Assembly: GCA_002842265.1 (NCBI GenBank)
Contig: PHCO01000002.1
Coordinates: 1 to 52,508, forward strand
Direction: 5' to 3'
Length of the DNA stretch: 52,508 bases
Source of the DNA: Betaproteobacteria bacterium HGW-Betaproteobacteria-18
Lineage (GTDB): Bacteria > Pseudomonadota > Gammaproteobacteria > Burkholderiales > Burkholderiaceae_C
In this document: positions 1-8,259 of the stretch, one piece after another
How the letters are laid out: every line of letters begins with the position of its first letter
Position numbering within the stretch: the stretch's first letter is position 1
Position numbers and translations under genes: made by a program
The notes under the pieces: model-generated
Database searches by the model: none
The model's input: the letters and a program-made list of their open reading frames with translations, nothing else
What the model was told of the DNA's origin: nothing

Positions 1-1
1 T

Positions 2-280
2 GCGCCCGACCTGTTGCCCAAAGTTCGTGAATTGAGCTCGCGCCAGTTTGTGAGTCTGGTGCTCACACGCTACGACTGGAATCTGCCGGTGGCCCAGGCC
101 GGCGGCGACAGCGCCGCGCGCGCGGACTTGATCGAACAAATCCTGCAGCGCAAGCAAGGTGCGCTCACCATGCCCGTGTGGCAGGGCGAACCCCGCGTGA
201 GTGCCCATATTGCAGACCTCTACGCCTACCTCTCGGCGCGCGCCGATGGCACGCAGGGGCCGGAGCGGCCGGTGCGCTAG
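2..280 (+). CDS. Cytochrome c-like protein, C-terminal part (5' end outside window)
   Basis: Open frame running in from the left edge and ending at TAG 278-280, so only about 92 C-terminal residues are seen. The tail 'MPVWQGEPRVSAHIADLYAY' followed by LSARADG resembles the end of class I cytochrome c domains, where a Met (sixth haem ligand) precedes a final helix with the pattern HIxDLYAYLxARADG. The CxxCH haem site would lie upstream, outside the window, so the haem assignment is inferred from the tail alone. The likely role is periplasmic electron transfer. The lipoprotein gene starts 24 nt downstream. Confidence 0.6.
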   Translation, partial: APDLLPKVRELSSRQFVSLVLTRYDWNLPVAQAGGDSAARADLIEQILQRKQGALTMPVWQGEPRVSAHIADLYAYLSARADGTQGPERPVR

Positions 281-304
281 CACTGGTCACTCAGCAGGAG
301 GTAC

Positions 305-1558
305 ATGCAAATGTCAAGTTTCAAAAGACTGGTTTATCGCGGGGTCTGGTTGACGGCGCTGGCCCTTGCGGCGTGTGGCGGTGGTGGCGGCAGCAGCGGC
401 GATGTTGTCATACCACCGTTCTGGAGCCGCAGCGGGATTGTGGTGGCCGACTTCAACACTGACGGGCGTGATGACCTTGCCGTGGCAGCCGCCTACATAG
501 ACGGCCCACCGCCCCATCCCGGCTACGTGGAGATTTATATGCAAAGTGCCGCGGGCGTCTTTGCTGCCCCAGTTCGGTACCCGATCGGCCCCGACCCATG
601 GGGCATGTCGGCGGGTGACGTGAATGGCGATGGTCATCTGGACCTGGTCATCGCCACACCGAATGCGCTGCCGATTCAGGTCAATACGATCAGTGACAGC
701 GGCGGCATTTCGCTTTTGCGCCAGGATGTTGCCCATCCGGGAAGTTTTCTGGCGTCGCAGTGGGTGGCCACCGGCGGCATGGCCGAAGATGCCGCCATAG
801 CGCATCTGAATGACGATGCACTGGCGGACCTGATTGTTGCGGACGGTGTCAGCGTCAATGGCCGCGCCTTGTTGCTGCCGCAGCTGGCGCAGCCGCCTGG
901 CGCGTTTTCGGCACCCGTGTCATTGCTCACTGGCAGCGGCCGGGGTTCCGATGATGTGGCTGTGGCTGATCTCAATGGAGACGGTCGCGCCGACATCGTG
1001 CTGGCAGCCAGTGACAGAGTCGCCGTCTTCTACCGGAAATCGACAGGCGGCTTTGAGCAGGTCGTTTTGCTGGATGCGGGTTTGCGTGTCCAGGGCGTTG
1101 CGGTGGCGGATATGGATGGCGATGGTCGTGCCGACATTGTGGCCGCCAACGCGGGCAGTGCGCCGGTGGGCGGCACGGGCGGCTCCAGCGTCACATTTCT
1201 GCTTCAGAAAAGCCCCGGTAATTTCGTTGCCACAAATATTCCAGTGGCCGACGGTGCGCGCCGCGTGGCCATTGGCGACCTCAACCAGGATGGCGTGCCG
1301 GATGTGGCGGTGGTGTCCATGGTCTACCAAAACATCTATTCGCCATCGCGCATCTCTGTGTTGCTGCAGTCGTCTGCGAGCCGGGGCCTGTTCACGGTTG
1401 CAGGCGATTACGCAGGCACCGTTCCAGGGAGCTTCATCGCCATCGGCGACATGAATGGCGATGGCCGCAACGACCTGGTTCTGGAGAATGGCCCCAGCGT
1501 GCTTGTGCAATCGGCCTCGGCCCCCGGAGCGTTCGAAGCTGTTCAGACCTTGCGCTGA
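305..1558 (+). CDS. FG-GAP/VCBS repeat lipoprotein
   Basis: 417 residues. The N-terminus is a lipoprotein signal: basic start, hydrophobic stretch, then a lipobox LAAC followed by a glycine run, so the protein is probably exported and lipid-anchored at Cys24. The body carries about seven FG-GAP/VCBS-type repeats, each with a calcium-binding-like loop: DFNTDGRDDL, DVNGDGHLDL, HLNDDALADL, DLNGDGRADI, DMDGDGRADI, DLNQDGVPDV and DMNGDGRNDL. Such repeats fold into a beta-propeller. The third loop has lost most of its acidic ligands. A start 6 nt later (MSSFK) is also possible; an AGGAGG-like site at 295-301 precedes the chosen start. Specific function is unknown. Confidence 0.85.
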   Translation: MQMSSFKRLVYRGVWLTALALAACGGGGGSSGDVVIPPFWSRSGIVVADFNTDGRDDLAVAAAYIDGPPPHPGYVEIYMQSAAGVFAAPVRYPIGPDPWGMSAGDVNGDGHLDLVIATPNALPIQVNTISDSGGISLLRQDVAHPGSFLASQWVATGGMAEDAAIAHLNDDALADLIVADGVSVNGRALLLPQLAQPPGAFSAPVSLLTGSGRGSDDVAVADLNGDGRADIVLAASDRVAVFYRKSTGGFEQVVLLDAGLRVQGVAVADMDGDGRADIVAANAGSAPVGGTGGSSVTFLLQKSPGNFVATNIPVADGARRVAIGDLNQDGVPDVAVVSMVYQNIYSPSRISVLLQSSASRGLFTVAGDYAGTVPGSFIAIGDMNGDGRNDLVLENGPSVLVQSASAPGAFEAVQTLR

Positions 1559-1724
1559 GCGCTGTGTGGCCAAGATCAACGCCTGCCCCGGCGCCAGGGA
1601 GGTTGGCAACATGTCAGGCGGCCTCGCCATTGCCTTGCAACATCCGGACGAAGCGATTCTCAAAGTGATTGTGGTTCATTAAACTAGTTTTTTATTATTT
1701 GCCAAAATTAAAAAAGGACTCAGC

Positions 1725-2606
1725 ATGAACACACCACTTGCCCAGCAGACCGTGGCGCAGACGCGCACGGTTGAGCAACTGATTGCCGGCCAGGCCACGT
1801 CTGACGGCGCGGGCGTCAAACTGACCCGCGTGCTGACGCACAACCTGCAGCACCGGCTGGACCCGTTTCTGATGCTCGATGCCTTTGGCAGCGACCAGCC
1901 CGACGACTACATTGCCGGCTTTCCCGACCACCCGCACCGCGGTTTCGAGACCATCACCTACATGATTTCCGGGCGCATGTTGCACCGTGACAGCGCCGGC
2001 CACGAGGGGCTGCTGGAAAACGGTGGCGTGCAGTGGATGACAGCCGGAAAAGGCGTGATCCACTCCGAGATTCCGCAACAGGAAGAAGGCGTGATGGAGG
2101 GCTTTCAGCTCTGGCTGAACCTGCCCAAACGCGACAAGATGATCACGCCCTGGTACCGTGACTTCAAAGCCGATGAACTGCCCAGGTTTGAAACCGAAGA
2201 AGGCGTGGCCGTGACGGTGATAGCCGGTTCAAGCCATGGCACCAGCGGTGCCGTGACACGCGACGCCACGCAGCCCAACTACCTGGACCTGCACCTTCCC
2301 GCGGGCAGCCACTTCGCGCAGCCGCTGCCCGCAGGCCACACCGCTTTTGTCTATGTCTATCGCGGCGAGGTCAGCATTGCGGATAAAGCCGTGCCAGCGC
2401 AGCGCATGGCCATTTTGGCCAATGACGCGCAGGCCGATGGCGTGGTGATCGAGGCCAGCGTTGACGCCAAACTGCTGCTGGTGTCAGGCCAGCCCTTGAA
2501 GGAACCCATTGTTCAGTATGGCCCATTCGTGATGAACTCGCAGGATGAGATTTACCAGGCGCTGAGCGATTTTCGCGATGGCCGGCTGGGGGAGGAGGCT
2601 GCCTGA
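1725..2606 (+). CDS. Pirin family protein
   Basis: 293 residues, normal for a pirin. It has the bicupin fold signature: HPHRGFET at 69-76 and a second metal motif with H113 and E115 (VIHSE), matching the two His, His and Glu that bind iron in pirins. The C-terminal cupin half (QPNYLDLHLPAG onward) is intact. Bacterial pirins are cytoplasmic, and some oxidise quercetin-like substrates or modulate metabolic enzymes; nothing here narrows the role. A good ribosome site (AAAAAAGGAC) lies just ahead of the ATG, and the gene appears to be a single transcription unit with an AT-rich leader. Confidence 0.93.
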   Translation: MNTPLAQQTVAQTRTVEQLIAGQATSDGAGVKLTRVLTHNLQHRLDPFLMLDAFGSDQPDDYIAGFPDHPHRGFETITYMISGRMLHRDSAGHEGLLENGGVQWMTAGKGVIHSEIPQQEEGVMEGFQLWLNLPKRDKMITPWYRDFKADELPRFETEEGVAVTVIAGSSHGTSGAVTRDATQPNYLDLHLPAGSHFAQPLPAGHTAFVYVYRGEVSIADKAVPAQRMAILANDAQADGVVIEASVDAKLLLVSGQPLKEPIVQYGPFVMNSQDEIYQALSDFRDGRLGEEAA

Positions 2607-2776
2607 GACCTTGTGTCCCTGTCGCATCATCAGTTTGAGAAAAGCCAAAAGCCGAGAGGTAAAGCGCTACGAATGCCGCCCTATTCTGAGGCGACCTGGT
2701 CATCACCACCGTACTGTGCTTCGCGCACAGCCTTACGCAATGCATGCCCAGTAAGTGCCGAGAACTGCGGGCGGAC

Positions 2777-2800
2777 CGGTAGCTTGCCGGCAAGCTACCG
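2777..2800. repeat. 24-nt perfect palindrome
   Basis: Positions 2777-2788 are the exact reverse complement of 2789-2800, with centre TTGCCGGCAA. The stop codon of the doubtful leftward ORF 2795-3208 falls inside it. No T-run follows on either strand, so it is not a standard intrinsic terminator. It may be a protein-binding dyad, a recombination site or a remnant of a mobile sequence. Confidence 0.85.
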
Positions 2801-3208
2801 TTGCAGGCCGTCTTGCGCCAACTCATCGTCTTCCAAGGCATGCAGCGCGCGGTAAACCTCGTCACGCCCAACGTCCTCGCTGCCAACATAAAACTGGGCA
2901 TAGACGGCGCTCGTCGAAACGAATCCCAAACTCTCCATGACATCCTCATGCGGTACGGTCTTGGCAGTGCCAGCGTCAATTTCAGTCACTTGCTCTTTCA
3001 AACCCTGGCCGATTTTTTCACTGTCTTCGGGCGAGCCATGCCATGACAGCTCCCACAAAATCTCCCGGATAAAGTTGCCCAAGGTGATGCGCTCACTTTT
3101 GACGACTTGCAGCGTGTTGGCGTACTGCTTTGCATCCATGTCGGCCTCACAGACGAGCACTTCACTATTGACACGGACCGGTAGGTGCAACAGTTCGCTT
3201 GCGCACAA
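2795..3208 (-). CDS. Hypothetical protein, start uncertain, possibly degraded
   Basis: Open frame of 137 codons from a TTG. The frame stays open for 14 more codons upstream (to a TAG at 3251-3253) without an ATG, and ATG at 3139-3137 (MDAKQYANTLQ) is the first ATG inside. The sequence has protein-like composition and a charged C-terminus (HALEDDELAQDGLQR). I do not recognise a family. The middle stretch AGTAKTVPHEDVMESL is reminiscent of small antitoxin tails, which is only a hint. It lies alone in a gene-poor kilobase beside a tRNA, which suits a remnant of an integrated element. Confidence 0.4.
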   Translation of the reverse strand: MCASELLHLPVRVNSEVLVCEADMDAKQYANTLQVVKSERITLGNFIREILWELSWHGSPEDSEKIGQGLKEQVTEIDAGTAKTVPHEDVMESLGFVSTSAVYAQFYVGSEDVGRDEVYRALHALEDDELAQDGLQR

Positions 3209-3570
3209 GACGGGGACCAGCGATAAGTTGAAGTTCAGACATGTTGTTTGCTAATCTTTTTTTGACCGCAAGCCAGGAACTTGTCAGCTTTGGTCGCAGG
3301 CTCGTTAATCTACCAACGCTTTTAGCGGCGCATCCCGCGCATCTTGGTGCAGCGCATTATCCAGTTTGGTCGCCATGTCTGTCGTTTGTACCGTTCCTCT
3401 GGTGTGAGCGCGGTCCGACGTAAACGCAAGGCTTGTAGGGAATGGGGTTGGCTTTGGCAAACTTATTCACCTGAAGGACGGTCGTCTTCAGTCGGATGAC
3501 GCAAACGGAGTAAGCCGTAGGTACCTCCCCCCTGTTTGTTTTGAGTCTGGTGCTAGCCCGGTGCTAGCCG
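3209..3570. other. Gene-poor stretch with a tandem 10-nt repeat
   Basis: No frame with convincing protein character was found here on either strand. The only structure seen is GGTGCTAGCC repeated at 3549-3558 and 3560-3569, just before the terminator that flanks tRNA-Thr. The sequence downstream of a tRNA 3' end is a common scar of past integration, but no integrase remnant was recognised. Confidence 0.5.
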
Positions 3571-3607
3571 AAAAAAATCCGCTACGGTTTAAGTAGCGGA
3601 TTTTTTT
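3571..3607. terminator. Intrinsic terminator, bidirectional
   Basis: Arms 3571-3585 and 3593-3607 pair perfectly (core ATCCGCTAC/GTAGCGGAT) around a 7-nt loop. An A-run on one side and a T-run on the other give a U-tract in both directions. It would terminate leftward transcription coming through tRNA-Thr and any rightward read-through. Confidence 0.9.
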
Positions 3608-3616
3608 TGATTTTGT

Positions 3617-3692
3617 TGGTGCCGGAGAGATGAATCGAACACCCGACCTTCTCATTACGAATGAGCTGCTCTACCGACTGAGCTACACCGGC
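3617..3692 (-). tRNA. tRNA-Thr (anticodon CGT)
   Basis: Reads as a 76-nt cloverleaf on the minus strand, from GCCGGTGTAGCTC to the encoded CCA. The anticodon stem-loop CTCAT-TCGTAAT-style loop gives anticodon CGT, hence threonine. The acceptor stem has one T-T mismatch at pair 6, and the T stem contains wobble pairs. It is followed, in its own direction, by the terminator at 3571-3607. It sits 29 nt beyond the fbp stop codon and may be co-transcribed with fbp. Confidence 0.95.
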
Positions 3693-3721
3693 TTGGAAAG
3701 AGCGCAATTATAGCGGCCGCA

Positions 3722-4726
3722 TCAAGCCTCGCTGTGGTAGCGGGTGACGCGTTCGACCTCGTTTTTGGAGCCCATGAAAACGCTCACACGCTCGTGCAGT
3801 TTTGTGGGTGTGATGTCCATGATGCGGCGCTTGCCGTCGGTGGCGACACCACCAGCCTGCTCGATCAGCCAGCTCATCGGGTTGGCCTCGTACATCAAGC
3901 GCAGCTTGCCCTGTTTTTCTGGCTCGCGCTTGTCCCATGGGTACAAAAAGATGCCGCCACGGCTCAGGATGCGGTGCACATCGGCCACCATGCTGCCGAC
4001 CCAGCGCATGTTGAAATCCTTGCCACGCGGGCCGTCCCTGCCTTGCATGCATTCGTCGATGTAGCGCGTCACCGGTGCGGCCCAATGGCGCTGGTTGCTC
4101 ATGTTGACGGCAAATTCCTGGGTGTCTTCAGGGATGCGCAGGTCTTCTTCGGTCAGGATGAATGAGCCTTGCTCACGGTCCAGTGTGAACACCGCCACGC
4201 CATCGCCCACGGTGAGCACCAGCGTGGTTTGCGGGCCAAAGACGCAGTAGCCGGCGGCAACCTGCTGGGTGCCCGGTTGCAAAAAGTCCTGCTCCGAGAC
4301 GCCCGTGCCTTCGGGTTTGAGCAGTACGCTGAAGATGGTGCCAATGCTGACGTTGACGTCGATGTTGCTGGAGCCGTCCAGCGGGTCGAACATCAGCAGG
4401 TATTCGCCTTGCGGGTAGCGGTTGGGCACCACGTAGATGCCTTCCATTTCCTCGCTGGCCATGGCGGCCAGGTGACCGCCCCATTCGTTGGCCTCGATCA
4501 GCACTTCGTTGGCGATGATGTCGAGTTTTTTCTGCATTTCGCCCTGCACGTTTTGGCTTTCGGCGCTGCCCATCACGTCACCCAGGGCGCCTTTGTTGAC
4601 GGCCTGGCTGATGCGTTTGCAGGCGCGGGCCACCACTTCAAGCAGCAGGCGCAACTCGGGCGGAATGTGGCCCTCCAGGCGCTGTTGTTCCACCAGATAA
4701 CGCGTCAGGGATATTCTTTTGGGCAT
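3722..4726 (-). CDS. fbp: Fructose-1,6-bisphosphatase, class 1
   Basis: 334 residues, the usual length for class 1 FBPase. It hydrolyses fructose-1,6-bisphosphate to fructose-6-phosphate in gluconeogenesis and, in autotrophs, the Calvin cycle. The metal and substrate signature DPLDGSS is at 114-120, with the acidic pair SEE at 91-93. The substrate-site segments [17 protein letters not shown] and the closing region after KRRIMDITP are present. It is the last gene of a leftward run, starting 34 nt after the pepN stop, with tRNA-Thr beyond it. Confidence 0.97.
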   Translation of the reverse strand: MPKRISLTRYLVEQQRLEGHIPPELRLLLEVVARACKRISQAVNKGALGDVMGSAESQNVQGEMQKKLDIIANEVLIEANEWGGHLAAMASEEMEGIYVVPNRYPQGEYLLMFDPLDGSSNIDVNVSIGTIFSVLLKPEGTGVSEQDFLQPGTQQVAAGYCVFGPQTTLVLTVGDGVAVFTLDREQGSFILTEEDLRIPEDTQEFAVNMSNQRHWAAPVTRYIDECMQGRDGPRGKDFNMRWVGSMVADVHRILSRGGIFLYPWDKREPEKQGKLRLMYEANPMSWLIEQAGGVATDGKRRIMDITPTKLHERVSVFMGSKNEVERVTRYHSEA

Positions 4727-4760
4727 GGATGTCTCTTTGTTTGGGTTGTGAACCTGTTAT

Positions 4761-7508
4761 TCAATCTGCCAATGCGCGACTGACCACCTCGCGCACGTCG
4801 TTGCTCAAATCGGCCTTGGCGGCCACGCGCTTGAGGGCCTCAAAAGCCGCATTGCGATAAGGTTCGGCCAGCTTTTTCCAACGGTCCATGGCGCGCGCCA
4901 GGCGCGAGGCCACTTGCGGGTTGATGGCATCGAGCGCCAGCACCTGATCGCTCCAGAACACATAGCCCGCCGCATCGGCACGGTGAAATGCGCCAGGGTT
5001 GGCGCTGCAGTAGCTGAAGATCACACTGCGGGCGCGATTCGGGTTGCGGATGTGGAAATCGGGGTGCTTGAGCAACTGGCGCACCGCCGGCAGCACCTGG
5101 CCGCCGCGGTCGGTGGTGCCAGCTTGCAGCGCAAACCACTTGTCCAGCACCAGTTCTTCTGTCTTGAACAGGCTGTGAAAACGCGCCAGCGCGGGCGTGG
5201 CCAGTGCATGGCCGCTGTGCACCATTGCACTCAGGGCATTGAAACGGTCGGTCATGTTGTCGGCATCCTTGAAGCGCTGGTAGGCCTTGCCGGGCCAGAC
5301 CGAAACCTGCCCTGAGCTGCCTGTCCTGAGCTCCGTCGAAGGGGGCGAAGGGTCGCCCGTGCTGCGGGCGGCCAGGCACAGAAAGTTCAGCGCCAGGCCT
5401 GCCAGCGCGCGCCGGCCGCTGGACAAGGTGTCGGGGTGGTAGCCACCGTTTTGGCAATGCGCCTCATACGCCCATTGCCAATCTGCGGCAAGCTCGCTGG
5501 CAAGTTGCTCGCGCATGGCTTCGCGCACCGCGTGGATGCGCTGCGGATCGACCACGTCAAGCTGCTCGGCGATGTAGGTTTCGGACGGCAGCGTCAGCAC
5601 CAGCTCCTTGAACGCGGCATCCAGCGTGGGATGGCGCAGCACCGCGCGCATGGCTGACATGTAGGCCGCATTGAGGCCGCTAGCTGCCTGGCCAACCGTA
5701 TTGATGGATTGGATCGCGCTGCGCAAGGCCAGGCGTTGGCCCGCTTCCCAGCGGTTGAACGGGTCGGGGTCGTTGGCCAGCAGGGTGAGCAATTGCGCGT
5801 CGCTGTAGTCAAAGTCCACGATCACCGGGGCGCTGAAAGCCCGCAGGATCGACGGCACAGGCTCCTCCAGCACGTTTTCGAACGTGATCGACTCAGCCAC
5901 CTGCGTCATGACAAACAGATGGCTGTCACTTTCTGCAACCGGACTGCCTTGCACTTGCAAGGGCAGGGCGGCACCGCTGTTGGCGCCCACCAGCCCGAGG
6001 CTGACCGGAATCACAAACGGCTCCTTGCTGTCCTGGCCCGGCGTGGCGGGACAGCTCTGGACAAAGTTCAGCGTATAGGTGTGTGCTGCAGCATCGTAGT
6101 TTGCGGAGGTGGCCAGTCGCGGTGTGCCGGCCTGGCTGTACCAGCGCTTGAACTGTGGCAGCAAGCGGGCCAGGGCGGAGTCGGGGTTGGCATCGGCGAT
6201 GGCCTGAGCGAAGTCGTCACAAGTGACAGCGTTGCCATCATGGCGGGAAAAGTACAGCGTCATGCCTTTGGCAAAACCGGCGCGGCCCACCAGGGTTTGC
6301 ATCATGCGAACCACCTCGGCCCCTTTTTCGTAGATGGTGACGGTGTAGAAGTTGTTGATCTCGATGTAGCTGTCGGGTCGTACCGGGTGCGCCATGGGGC
6401 CGGCATCTTCGGGAAACTGGGCGGTGCGCAGCACGCGCACGTCTTCGATGCGCTTGACGGCGCGGCTTGACGCGTCGGCACACAGGTCCATGCTGAATTC
6501 CTGGTCGCGGAATACCGTCAGGCCTTCTTTCAGACTCAACTGAAACCAGTCGCGGCAGGTGATGCGGTTGCCGGTCCAGTTGTGAAAATATTCGTGACCG
6601 ACCACGCTCTCGATGTTGGCAAAGTCGACATCGGTGGCGGTGGCCTGGTTGGCCAGCACGTATTTGGTGTTGAAGACGTTCAGGCCCTTGTTTTCCATGG
6701 CACCCATATTGAAGTCGCTGGTGGCCACGATCATGAAGCGCTCCAGGTCCAGTGGCAGGCCAAAGCGGGCTTCGTCCCAAATGACGGAGTTGATCAGCGA
6801 GTTCATGGCGTGCTCGGTTTTGTCCATGTCGCCAGGGCGCACATAGACCTGCAGCAGGTGGTCTTTGCCGCCTCTGGAAGTGATGTGTTGCTCGCGGCAC
6901 ACCAGCTTGCCGGCCACCAGGGCAAACAGGTAGCAGGGTTTTTTGTGCGGATCGACCCAGGTGGCAAAGTGGCGGCCATCGTCGAGCGTGCCACTGTCTG
7001 TCAGGTTGCCATTGGAGAGCAACACCGGGTATTTGGCTTTGTCGGCCCGCAGCGTCACGGTAAAGCTGGCCATCACATCGGGGCGGTCCAGAAAATAGGT
7101 GATGCGCCTGAAACCTTCGGCCTCGCATTGGGTAAAGAACGAGTCGTTGCTGACGTACAAGCCCATCAGCTTGGTGTTTTTGACGGGTGTGCAGGTGGTA
7201 AAGATTTCCAGCTCAAAACTGCCCTCCAAAGGCAGGTTTTCCAGCACCAGTTGGCCGGCATCCATCTTGAATGATGTGCCGGCGCCGTTGACCAGCACGC
7301 GCGCCAGATTGAGCTCGTCGCCGTCCAGGCGCAGCGCTTGCGCTGGCACGTCCGGGTTGCGGCGCAGCGTCATTTTGTTGAGCACGCGGGTCTTGGCGGG
7401 GTCGAGGTCAAAGCTCAGGTGCACGGTGTCGATCCAGTACGCCGGGGCGGCATAGTCAGCGCGGCGAACCACCGTGGCTGCGCCGTTCGAGTCATTTCGT
7501 TGCAACAT
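4761..7508 (-). CDS. pepN: Aminopeptidase N (M1 family)
   Basis: 915 residues from ATG 7508, the start that begins MLQRND and overlaps the upstream HAD gene by 17 nt. It is a zinc metallopeptidase that removes N-terminal residues from peptides in the cytoplasm. The GAMEN substrate motif lies near residue 267 and HEYFHNW (HExxH zinc site) near residue 304, with the distal zinc Glu in LKEGLTVFRDQEF. It is about 45 residues longer than E. coli PepN. Part of the excess is a Pro/Ser/Thr-rich insert (GDPSPPSTELRTGSSG) encoded by an interspersed repeat at about 5309-5350, which keeps the frame open. Confidence 0.96.
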   Translation of the reverse strand: MLQRNDSNGAATVVRRADYAAPAYWIDTVHLSFDLDPAKTRVLNKMTLRRNPDVPAQALRLDGDELNLARVLVNGAGTSFKMDAGQLVLENLPLEGSFELEIFTTCTPVKNTKLMGLYVSNDSFFTQCEAEGFRRITYFLDRPDVMASFTVTLRADKAKYPVLLSNGNLTDSGTLDDGRHFATWVDPHKKPCYLFALVAGKLVCREQHITSRGGKDHLLQVYVRPGDMDKTEHAMNSLINSVIWDEARFGLPLDLERFMIVATSDFNMGAMENKGLNVFNTKYVLANQATATDVDFANIESVVGHEYFHNWTGNRITCRDWFQLSLKEGLTVFRDQEFSMDLCADASSRAVKRIEDVRVLRTAQFPEDAGPMAHPVRPDSYIEINNFYTVTIYEKGAEVVRMMQTLVGRAGFAKGMTLYFSRHDGNAVTCDDFAQAIADANPDSALARLLPQFKRWYSQAGTPRLATSANYDAAAHTYTLNFVQSCPATPGQDSKEPFVIPVSLGLVGANSGAALPLQVQGSPVAESDSHLFVMTQVAESITFENVLEEPVPSILRAFSAPVIVDFDYSDAQLLTLLANDPDPFNRWEAGQRLALRSAIQSINTVGQAASGLNAAYMSAMRAVLRHPTLDAAFKELVLTLPSETYIAEQLDVVDPQRIHAVREAMREQLASELAADWQWAYEAHCQNGGYHPDTLSSGRRALAGLALNFLCLAARSTGDPSPPSTELRTGSSGQVSVWPGKAYQRFKDADNMTDRFNALSAMVHSGHALATPALARFHSLFKTEELVLDKWFALQAGTTDRGGQVLPAVRQLLKHPDFHIRNPNRARSVIFSYCSANPGAFHRADAAGYVFWSDQVLALDAINPQVASRLARAMDRWKKLAEPYRNAAFEALKRVAAKADLSNDVREVVSRALAD
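5309..5350 (-). repeat. Interspersed repeat copy inside pepN
   Basis: Read on the minus strand the segment contains CCCTTCGACGGAGCTCAGGA and a partial second copy (CAGCTCAGGGCAG). It resembles the dispersed 'CTTCGACAGGCTCAGG' family that I know from many proteobacterial genomes. Here it lies in frame within a coding sequence and supplies a low-complexity loop of about 15-20 residues. The family assignment is from memory. Confidence 0.55.
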
Positions 7509-8259
7509 GCAAGCTCTCCAAAAATTTTGATTCCAACAATTCGTTGTAGTTGCGCACCGCAGCCAGCACATGCGGGCCTGACAGCTCTTCAGGGCTGTGG
7601 CCGGTGCAAACAGCCACCGCGCGCATGCCCGCGCGGCGTGCGGCTTCAATGCCAAAGGGCGCGTCTTCAAACACAATACAGTGCGCAGGTAGAACGTCCA
7701 TGCGCTGGGCTGCTGCCAAAAAGATAGCGGGCGTGGGTTTTCCGGTCAGGCCCTCGTCGCCGCGCGCGATGGCATCTGGCGGTGGGTTCATCTTCAAGTG
7801 GCCCAGCGCAAATTCCACGTTGTGGATGTCTCCTGCCGTGCCCACGCCGACGTTGAGCCCATGCGAGCGGGTTGCTGCATAAAAAGCGCTGAAGCCTGCC
7901 ACCTCGGCAAAGATCGGCCCGAAGATGTCGCGGTAGAGCTGCTCTTTCTCGGCAATCAAGGCCCAGGCTTCATCAGCGGCCATGTCTCTTTGAAACAGTT
8001 CACACATGCACTCGGCCCCGGTGCGCCCGGTGGTGCGGCGCATCAGGTCGTCAATTTCAATACTTAAACCGTGCTGGCGGGCAAAGAGTTCCCAGCTTTG
8101 TGCGTGATAGCCCATCGAATCGATCATGGTGCCGTCCATGTCGAAGATAAAGGCCCCCACGTTTGTCGCTTCGCGTACTGCACTGCCCCCCGAGGGGGTC
8201 TTCGCGCCTTGGGGCGGCCCGGCGGCGCTCAAGGCTTCGTCGATCGGCGAATGGGTCAT
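7492..8259 (-). CDS. HAD family hydrolase (beta-phosphoglucomutase-like)
   Basis: 255 residues from ATG 8259, which overlaps the prfB stop as ATGA. HAD motifs are intact: FDMDGT (motif I, nucleophile Asp), VGVGTAG (motif II), GKPTPAIF (Lys) and [11 protein letters not shown] (motif IV). A helical cap lies between motifs I and II, as in the phosphoglucomutase/phosphatase subgroup; the substrate cannot be told. Residues from about 11 to 33 are Gly/Ser/Pro-rich and encoded by a dispersed GC-rich repeat (8155-8232). The domain proper begins at [10 protein letters not shown], where a GTG (8160) could serve as an alternative start. Confidence 0.88.
   Translation of the reverse strand: MTHSPIDEALSAAGPPQGAKTPSGGSAVREATNVGAFIFDMDGTMIDSMGYHAQSWELFARQHGLSIEIDDLMRRTTGRTGAECMCELFQRDMAADEAWALIAEKEQLYRDIFGPIFAEVAGFSAFYAATRSHGLNVGVGTAGDIHNVEFALGHLKMNPPPDAIARGDEGLTGKPTPAIFLAAAQRMDVLPAHCIVFEDAPFGIEAARRAGMRAVAVCTGHSPEELSGPHVLAAVRNYNELLESKFLESLHVATK
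8155..8232. repeat. GC-rich dispersed repeat overlapping the start of the HAD gene
   Basis: The segment has a CCCCCC-GA-GGGGG hairpin (about 8185-8199) followed by TTCGCGCCTTGGGGCGGCCC and GGCGGCGCTCA. This pattern matches, from memory, a repeat that is very common between genes in Comamonadaceae. Here it lies within the 5' end of a coding frame and encodes residues about 11-33 of the HAD protein. Confidence 0.6.

Noticed and set aside
2777-2800. Palindrome as a rho-independent terminator
   Set aside because: The dyad is perfect, but no T-run follows on either strand.
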